DNA of 10,554 nucleotides, taken from contig CAMFEL010000068.1 in NCBI GenBank assembly GCA_945949385.1, positions 1 to 10,554 of the forward strand, read 5' to 3'. Of the stretch, positions 6,056-10,554 are shown one piece after another. Under the pieces are notes generated by a model that was given only the letters and a program-made list of their open reading frames with translations, was not told where the DNA came from and searched no databases. The number at the start of each line of letters is the position of its first letter. The stretch's first letter is position 1. The position numbers and the translations under genes are program-made. The stretch is from an uncultured Clostridia bacterium. GTDB lineage: Bacteria > Bacillota > Clostridia > Oscillospirales > CAG-272.

Positions 6056-6904
6056 TTACCCGTCGCGGAATCCCGTCCCCGACACTTCTGCGGCTCCCGT
6101 AACTATCATAAACGCACCCGGGTCCGTTTTCCTTACAAGAGAGCGCAGCATATACAGCTCATTTTTCTTAACGGCGCAAAACACCGTCTGCCCCTGCTTT
6201 CCGGTGTACCAGCCGCTGCTGCTTATAAGAGTTACTCCCCGTCCCAGACGCCTTGATATGGCAAGGGAAATATCCTCGTGCCTCTCCGACACTATCATTG
6301 CAAGCACGGCGCCGCCGATGCCTTCCAGAACCTTGTCAAATGCCGTGGTGTAGCACCATACCGCCGCAAAGGAGTACAGAATTCCGGAAAAACTGCCTTC
6401 AATAAGAGAAGCTCCCGCAATGATCAGCGTGTCGATCATAAGTATGAGCCGCCCCGTGCTGAGCCCTTTTGTATAAGGTCTGATAATATAAGCAAGAAGG
6501 TCGCTGCCGCCCGTAGTGTATCCCCGTGTCAGAAGAAGTCCGCCGCCCGCGCCCATCATAAGCCCGCCGAACACGGCGCACAGCAGCCTGTCCCCGTATG
6601 TCACGGGCAGAGCCGCCATAAAATCCGTAGCGGCAGAAGTGCCCGCAATGCCCATAAGCGCCTTAACCACCCCGCTGCGCCCTTTTCCCGAAACGGTCTC
6701 GTATACCAGAAGCGGTAGATTGAGAAGAAAAATAAACAGACCGACCGGAGTCGAAAAAAGGCTGTTAAGGGTGGTTGATATGCCCGTAAATCCGCCCATC
6801 GTAATGCCGCCGGGAGTAATGAATATGTTGACGGAGGCGCCGAAAAGCAGACAGCCTCCCACAAAGACCGCTGCGTCCTGAAAATACCCTGCCGCCTTTT
6901 TCAT
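6056..6904 (-). CDS. YitT family membrane protein (DUF161 + DUF2179)
   Basis: A 282-residue integral membrane protein of the YitT/YebE-like family, whose transport or signalling role is unknown. About five or six hydrophobic segments are visible (roughly 11-29, 53-69, 82-100, 106-126, 152-168, 172-190). The paired family motifs are ITPGGITMGGFTGIS (29-43) and TTGGSDLLAYI (130-140). The soluble C-terminal DUF2179 domain (about 212-280) shows RGVTLISSSGWYTG (222-235), DPGAFMIV (261-268) and the ending VSGTGF. The ATG at 6904 is chosen because AAAGGAG lies 8 bases upstream. An in-frame start 15 codons earlier (6949) would put that ribosome site inside the gene and add a charged, non-family N-terminus. 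It is a single gene, convergent with the deacetylase operon and divergent from the S1-domain gene. Confidence 0.92.
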   Translation of the reverse strand: MKKAAGYFQDAAVFVGGCLLFGASVNIFITPGGITMGGFTGISTTLNSLFSTPVGLFIFLLNLPLLVYETVSGKGRSGVVKALMGIAGTSAATDFMAALPVTYGDRLLCAVFGGLMMGAGGGLLLTRGYTTGGSDLLAYIIRPYTKGLSTGRLILMIDTLIIAGASLIEGSFSGILYSFAAVWCYTTAFDKVLEGIGGAVLAMIVSERHEDISLAISRRLGRGVTLISSSGWYTGKQGQTVFCAVKKNELYMLRSLVRKTDPGAFMIVTGAAEVSGTGFRDG

Positions 6905-6932
6905 AGAATAAGTCTCCTTTTTCTTGCCCGTT

Positions 6933-6955
6933 CCCGCCTCAGATTGCACGGCGGG
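6933..6955 (-). promoter_or_regulatory. GC hairpin in the yitT-type gene leader
   Basis: CCCGCC (6933-6938) and GGCGGG (6950-6955) can pair around an 11-base loop. The hairpin lies upstream of the AAAGGAG site of the YitT-type gene and overlaps the proposed promoter of the divergent S1-domain gene. It may be a leader structure, an operator or chance in GC-rich DNA. Confidence 0.25.
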
Positions 6956-6972
6956 CGGGAGAAGTATCTAAT
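6944..6972 (+). promoter_or_regulatory. Possible promoter of the S1-domain gene
   Basis: TCTAAT (6967-6972) matches the -10 consensus at five of six positions. A weak TTGCAC (6944-6949) stands 17 bases upstream, matching only the first three -35 positions. No better pair is seen between 6905 and 7047. Confidence 0.3.
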
Positions 6973-7047
6973 GTATATTTCCCCGATAGCGCACATAAAA
7001 TGTACCGTACAAGCGACAGCACAAAAAAAGAAAGGCAAGACATAAGT

Positions 7048-7995
7048 ATGGAAATGCAAAACATTTATCTGCCGGAAGGCTCTCTTATCGACACCGAATC
7101 CAATATCGCCTACACCTCCTCCGTACGTATGCTGGAGCGCGCCATGCGCCGAGGCGTCATACTGGAAGCCATGGCAACTGTCTGCGACTGCACGGATATG
7201 TCCCTGAAAGTCGACCTTGGCTGTGCCGACGGCATTATACCCAAAGAGGAGGCTATGTACTCGCCGGAGGGCGGCAAGGACATTGCGGTCATAACGCGGG
7301 TGGGCAAGCCCGTGTGCTTCAAGATAGTCAAAATCATTGACCGAGGGGGAATGCGCCCAACGGCTGTGCTGTCCCGCAGGCTTGCACAGCTTGAATGCTC
7401 GGAAAACTATATCTCCCGCCTCTCCCCGGGCGACATTATACCCTGTGCCGTCACGCATCTTGACCCTTTCGGTGCCTTTGTGGACATAGGCTGCGGCATA
7501 GTTTCACTTATATGCGTGGACTGCATTTCAGTCTCGCGCATATTCCACCCCTCCGACCGCCTGTGGGCAGGTCAGCGCATATATGCCGCCGTAAAGCACA
7601 TCGATCGCTCGGCTTCAAGAATATATATGACTCTCCGTGAGCTTCTGGGCACATGGGAGGAAAACGCCGACGCCTTTTCCCCCTGCTCAACCGTGGCGGG
7701 GATAGTCAGAAGCATTGAGGACTACGGCATTTTCGTTGAACTGACGCCCAATCTTGCGGGACTTGCCGAGCTTCGGGAGGGAGTCAGCGTGGGCGACTGC
7801 TGCTCCGTGTACATAAAGAGCATCATACCCGACAGAATGAAAATAAAGCTTGTGCTGATAGACTGCCACGCCGCCCGATATACGCCGTCTCTGAAATATT
7901 TCGTCGACCCGCAGAGAGTGCGCCATATAGACCGCTGGCGCTATTCGCCACCCGGCTGCCGCAAGGTTATAGAGACCGTTTTCGGCGAGGAATAG
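7048..7995 (+). CDS. S1 RNA-binding domain protein (three S1-like repeats)
   Basis: A 315-residue protein built from OB-fold S1 repeats, so probably an RNA-binding protein related to ribosomal protein S1; short S1 forms like this occur in Clostridia. Repeat 1 (about 36-110) is degenerate but keeps VDLGCADGIIPKEE (55-68). Repeat 2 (about 126-196) is clear: PGDIIPCAVTHLDPFGAFVDIG. Repeat 3 (about 212-272) is clear: VAGIVRSIEDYGIFVELTP with GLAEL. The tail (273-315) is basic and has no known domain. No signal peptide or catalytic domain is present, and it lacks the six repeats of E. coli S1. The ATG at 7048 follows AAAGG at 7031-7035 (12-base spacing, a little long). An upstream in-frame ATG at 7000 has no ribosome site and is less likely. 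A role in translation initiation or mRNA binding is inferred. Confidence 0.85.
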   Translation: MEMQNIYLPEGSLIDTESNIAYTSSVRMLERAMRRGVILEAMATVCDCTDMSLKVDLGCADGIIPKEEAMYSPEGGKDIAVITRVGKPVCFKIVKIIDRGGMRPTAVLSRRLAQLECSENYISRLSPGDIIPCAVTHLDPFGAFVDIGCGIVSLICVDCISVSRIFHPSDRLWAGQRIYAAVKHIDRSASRIYMTLRELLGTWEENADAFSPCSTVAGIVRSIEDYGIFVELTPNLAGLAELREGVSVGDCCSVYIKSIIPDRMKIKLVLIDCHAARYTPSLKYFVDPQRVRHIDRWRYSPPGCRKVIETVFGEE

Positions 7996-8069
7996 GGGAT
8001 ATGCGGGGCATTTTGCTTATACATTCCCGCTTTTACAGAAACATATTTCATAGACCTGATTTATATACC

Positions 8070-8124
8070 GGCGCGCCGCCGTCCTTAACGTCTGAAAGGC
8101 AAAAGGGACGGTGAGCGCCTTTTT
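8070..8124 (+). terminator. Likely terminator of the S1-domain gene
   Basis: GGCGC (8070-8074) pairs with GCGCC (8115-8119), and CCGTCC (8079-8084) pairs with GGACGG (8106-8111). A small internal loop lies between the two stem parts, a 21-base loop caps it, and T5 (8120-8124) follows directly. The position, 75 bases after the stop, and the T-run suit an intrinsic terminator. An alternative stem, CCTT (8083-8086) with AAGG (8096-8099), would compete with it. Confidence 0.5.
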
Positions 8125-8290
8125 GCGCCCCCCTGTCTCCGCCGATTTTTATAATTCTTCCCGTTTTTTCCGCTCTGCCGTTTTTTCACCCTTTGCACCC
8201 GTTTTTTCGGTATCGCCGCGCAAAAGAAGTGAATACACTGTGGTTAGGGCAAATGCCCGCTGACAATACTATCCGAAAGGCGGTACAGAA
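8125..8290 (+). promoter_or_regulatory. feoB upstream region with repeated T-tracts and a small hairpin
   Basis: No gene is seen here. CCGTTTTTTC occurs three times (8161-8170, 8178-8187, 8199-8208), after a T5 run at 8146-8150. The run starts are 17-21 bases apart, near two helical turns, which might bend the DNA. Closer to feoB, GGGC (8247-8250) and GCCC (8255-8258) form a small hairpin, and GGTTAG (8242-8247) can partly pair with CTATCC (8269-8274) around it. The feoB ribosome site is GAAAGG (8275-8280), 10 bases before the ATG. I could not find a convincing promoter pair or a Fur-type box, and the leader matches no riboswitch that I recognise. Confidence 0.35.
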
Positions 8291-10429
8291 ATGAGTCATA
8301 AATGTAAAGACAGCGCGCCGTCCTCCCGCCGCGGCGCCCCACAGACCGTGGTTGCCCTTGCGGGAAATCCCAACGTGGGCAAAAGCACGGTTTTCAACGC
8401 CCTGACAGGCATGAATCAGCACACGGGCAACTGGCCGGGAAAAACCGTGGCGGTAACTTCGGGCACATACGAAAGCAGGGAAAACAGCTACCGCCTTGTG
8501 GATATACCGGGTACATATTCGCTTCTGGCTCATTCCCGGGAAGAGGAAGTCGCCAGGGATTTCGTGTGCTTCGGCGGGTGCGACGCCGCAGTGGTGGTTT
8601 GCGACGCATCCTGCCTTGAGCGAAATATGAATCTGGTCTTGCAGGTAGCGGAGGCGGTGCCGCGGACGGTGGTATGCGTAAATCTTCTGGACGAAGCCCG
8701 CCGCCGCGGAATAAGCGTGGATCTTTCGGCTCTCAGCCGTCGGCTGGGACTTGCGGCGGTAGGCGCGGTAGCGAGAAAGAAAAAGACTCTGAACCGTCTT
8801 TGCGACACACTGGACGGCTGCGTCAAAAAGGAGGATGCTCTGCCTTTTCGCGTTCCGTACCCGAATGTTCTGGAGGAAGCTGTGGCGGCGGCAATTCCCT
8901 TTATAGAGACGCGGCTTGACGGCGGCAAAAAACATCCGGACGCACGCTGGGTGGCTTTGCGGCTTATAGAGGGAGACCCGACGCTTCTGCGTCAGCTTGA
9001 CGGCAGTCTGGGCGGCGGATTTACAGACAGTGAGGCGGCGAAAGCCGCGGTTTTGGCAGCAAAGGCGGTGTTTGACGCCGCAGGAGTCGAAATAAACCGG
9101 GCGGGAGATATGATAGCCGCGTCCCTTGTGGCACTCAGCGAGGACATCTGTCGCGATGCAGTCAAAACGGAAAAAGGCACGCCGGGAGCCGCCTTTGACC
9201 GCCGACTCGACAAGGTGCTTACGGGCAGAATCGGCGCATATCCCATTATGCTCCTGCTGCTTTGCTTTATTTTCTGGCTTACTCTTGTAGGTGCAAATTA
9301 CCCGTCGGAGGCGCTGTCCGCCTTGCTTATGAGCTTTCAGGATAAGCTGCACGGCTTTCTTATGCATACAGGGCTGTGGGAGGGGGCGTGCGACGCGCTG
9401 GTATACGGAGCGTACAGGGTGCTGGCGTGGGTGGTGTCGGTAATGTTGCCGCCTATGGCTATATTTTTCCCGCTGTTTACCCTGCTTGAGGACTTCGGCT
9501 ATCTTCCCCGCATAGCGTTTAACCTTGACAAACCGTTCCGCCGCTGCCGTGCCTGCGGGAAGCAGGCGCTCACCATGTGCATGGGTTTCGGCTGCAATGC
9601 GGCGGGCGTTGTGGGGTGCCGCATAATCGACTCCCCCCGCGAGCGGCTCCTTGCAGTTCTCACCAACAATTTTGTTCCCTGCAACGGCCGTTTTCCCATG
9701 ATGCTTACGGTGCTGACAGTATTTTTTGCCTACGGCTCCTCCGGTGCCTCCTCTTTTACGGCAGTGCTTCTTCTTTGCGCCGTGGTTCTGTGCGGAATAG
9801 GCGCCACCTTCGGGGTGACGGCGCTTTTGTCCCATACGGTGCTGAGAGGTCAGCCCTCGTCCTTTACCCTGGAGCTGCCGCCGTACCGGATACCTCAGGT
9901 GGGGCGGGTCATCGTCAGAAGCATTTTCGACCGTACTTTGTTCGTTCTGGGCAGAGCAGCAGCAGTTGCGGCTCCCGCAGGACTTATTATATGGCTGTGC
10001 GCCAACATAAATATAGGAGACGCAAGCATACTGTCGCATTTCTGCGATATTCTTGAACCGGTGGGCTCTTTAATGGGACTTGACGGCACCATACTGGCAG
10101 CGTTTATACTGGGGCTCCCCGCCAACGAAATAGTAGTGCCCATAATGCTTATGGCTTATCTTTCACAGGGTACTCTTGCGGATGTGAGCAGTATCGTACA
10201 GCTTCGGGAGATCCTGACGGCAAACGGCTGGACACCCGTAACCGCCGTCTGTATGCTTATATTCTCCCTGATGCACTGGCCCTGCTCCACTACAATTATT
10301 ACAGTTTACCGCGAGACCCGCAGCGTAAAATGGACGCTTCTCTCCGCACTTATCCCCACCCTATGCGGCTTTGTCTGCTGCACCGCCGTAAACGGCGCCG
10401 CCACCCTGATAAACAGCCTGATACGGTAA
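8291..10429 (+). CDS. feoB: Ferrous iron transporter FeoB
   Basis: FeoB imports Fe(II) across the inner membrane, using a cytoplasmic GTP-binding domain at its N-terminus. The 712 residues compare with ~770 in E. coli. The G domain shows G1 GNPNVGKST (25-33), NWPGKTV with the switch Thr52, G3 DIPG (71-74) and G4 NLLDEA (131-136); the G5 loop is weak (ARKKKT, 161-166). A helical linker follows, then the membrane part from about residue 315. The gate motifs are clostridial variants: GFGCNAAG (432-439) for the usual GFGCNVPA, PCNGRFP (463-469) for PCSARLP, and WPCSTT (663-668). A CxxC pair (Cys419, Cys422) and Cys430 sit just before the first gate motif. The ATG at 8291 has GAAAGG 10 bases upstream. 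No feoA or feoC is adjacent, and the protein has no FeoA domain. Iron is the expected substrate; another divalent metal is possible. Confidence 0.93.
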   Translation: MSHKCKDSAPSSRRGAPQTVVALAGNPNVGKSTVFNALTGMNQHTGNWPGKTVAVTSGTYESRENSYRLVDIPGTYSLLAHSREEEVARDFVCFGGCDAAVVVCDASCLERNMNLVLQVAEAVPRTVVCVNLLDEARRRGISVDLSALSRRLGLAAVGAVARKKKTLNRLCDTLDGCVKKEDALPFRVPYPNVLEEAVAAAIPFIETRLDGGKKHPDARWVALRLIEGDPTLLRQLDGSLGGGFTDSEAAKAAVLAAKAVFDAAGVEINRAGDMIAASLVALSEDICRDAVKTEKGTPGAAFDRRLDKVLTGRIGAYPIMLLLLCFIFWLTLVGANYPSEALSALLMSFQDKLHGFLMHTGLWEGACDALVYGAYRVLAWVVSVMLPPMAIFFPLFTLLEDFGYLPRIAFNLDKPFRRCRACGKQALTMCMGFGCNAAGVVGCRIIDSPRERLLAVLTNNFVPCNGRFPMMLTVLTVFFAYGSSGASSFTAVLLLCAVVLCGIGATFGVTALLSHTVLRGQPSSFTLELPPYRIPQVGRVIVRSIFDRTLFVLGRAAAVAAPAGLIIWLCANINIGDASILSHFCDILEPVGSLMGLDGTILAAFILGLPANEIVVPIMLMAYLSQGTLADVSSIVQLREILTANGWTPVTAVCMLIFSLMHWPCSTTIITVYRETRSVKWTLLSALIPTLCGFVCCTAVNGAATLINSLIR

Positions 10430-10440
10430 AGAAAGTATGT

Positions 10441-10554
10441 GGGGCGCCGCCCCGCGCCCCGCGGGATATATACGGGGCTCCGCCCCGAACCCCAACCGCA
10501 TACGGGGCGCTGCCCCGAACCCCGCTTAGAACCTTTTTTGAGAAAAAGGTTCTA
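10441..10554 (+). repeat. Tandem GC-rich repeat plus hairpin 3' of feoB
   Basis: Three related units start at 10441, 10474 and 10504. Each opens with GGGGC-NNN-GCCCC, itself a 5-bp hairpin; units two and three continue with GAACCCC and unit one with GCGCCCC. Units one and two are 33 and 30 bases long and both end in an ATAC. The third unit runs into a 12-bp hairpin (10527-10538 with 10543-10554, TAGAACCTTTTT and its complement) that reaches the end of the window. The third unit plus hairpin matches the element behind plsX when that is read on its own coding strand. It begins 11 bases after the feoB stop. A 3'-end or terminator-like role is likely, but no U-tail is visible before the window ends. 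Confidence 0.75.

Noticed and set aside
7000..7047. A 16-codon longer start for the S1-domain protein.
   Set aside because: No ribosome site precedes 7000, and AAAGG lies before the ATG at 7048.
8001..8114. A 37-residue open frame just after the S1-domain gene, with GAGG 10 bases upstream.
   Set aside because: The purine run is the end of the preceding gene, the frame overlaps the proposed terminator stem, and the peptide is basic and unremarkable. Conservation would be needed to revive it.
8070..8124. A metal or guanidine riboswitch in the gap after the S1-domain gene.
   Set aside because: I could not match any known conserved core. The pairing followed by T5 is better explained as a terminator.
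8186..10039. A 617-codon open frame on the minus strand opposite feoB.
   Set aside because: It is antisense to a conserved transporter, and its Arg/His/Cys/Lys-rich translation looks like a shadow, with no domain.
10441..10554. A CRISPR array as the explanation of the tandem units.
   Set aside because: The units are only 30-33 bases in all, are self-palindromic and have no unique spacers; a related copy lies behind plsX.

Overview
This window is chromosomal housekeeping DNA from a Gram-positive anaerobe, most likely a Clostridia member (Oscillospirales/Ruminococcaceae-like gut lineage). That placement is inference. It rests on the protein families (DegV/FakB, YloV/FakA, YitT, a short multi-S1 protein, a clostridial-type FeoB), moderately GC-rich coding DNA with AT-rich intergenic gaps, clear Shine-Dalgarno sites with ATG, GTG and TTG starts, and GC-rich palindromic repeats at gene ends. 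I see no rRNA, tRNA, CRISPR array, transposase or phage gene.

Layout. 1-202: an AT-rich stretch with nested inverted repeats, ending in a two-hairpin repeat element just 3' of plsX. 203-4045: a leftward operon, fakB-like degV, then fakA, then plsX, with a good promoter at 4017-4045 and a palindrome in its leader. Together these encode capture of a free fatty acid, its phosphorylation to acyl-phosphate, and exchange with acyl-ACP, so they link exogenous fatty acids to phospholipid synthesis. 4075-5980: a rightward two-gene operon whose promoter is close to the leftward one. It encodes a membrane-anchored alpha/beta hydrolase with Cys at the nucleophile position and a NodB-type polysaccharide deacetylase, with overlapping stop and start (ATGA). 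It ends at a bidirectional terminator (5993-6022) shared with the convergent yitT-type membrane protein gene (6056-6904, leftward). 7048-7995: a rightward gene for a protein of three S1-like repeats, followed by a likely terminator. 8125-8290: a pyrimidine-rich region with repeated T-tracts. 8291-10429: feoB, a ferrous iron transporter, with no feoA or feoC in the window. 10441-10554: a tandem GC-rich repeat plus hairpin, related to the element behind plsX.

Nothing here is an obviously new multi-gene system. The points most worth a second look are the compact fakB-fakA-plsX operon with a palindrome near its predicted transcription start, the Cys-nucleophile hydrolase coupled to a leaderless deacetylase, the repeat family at gene 3' ends, and the CxxC-bearing FeoB variant.
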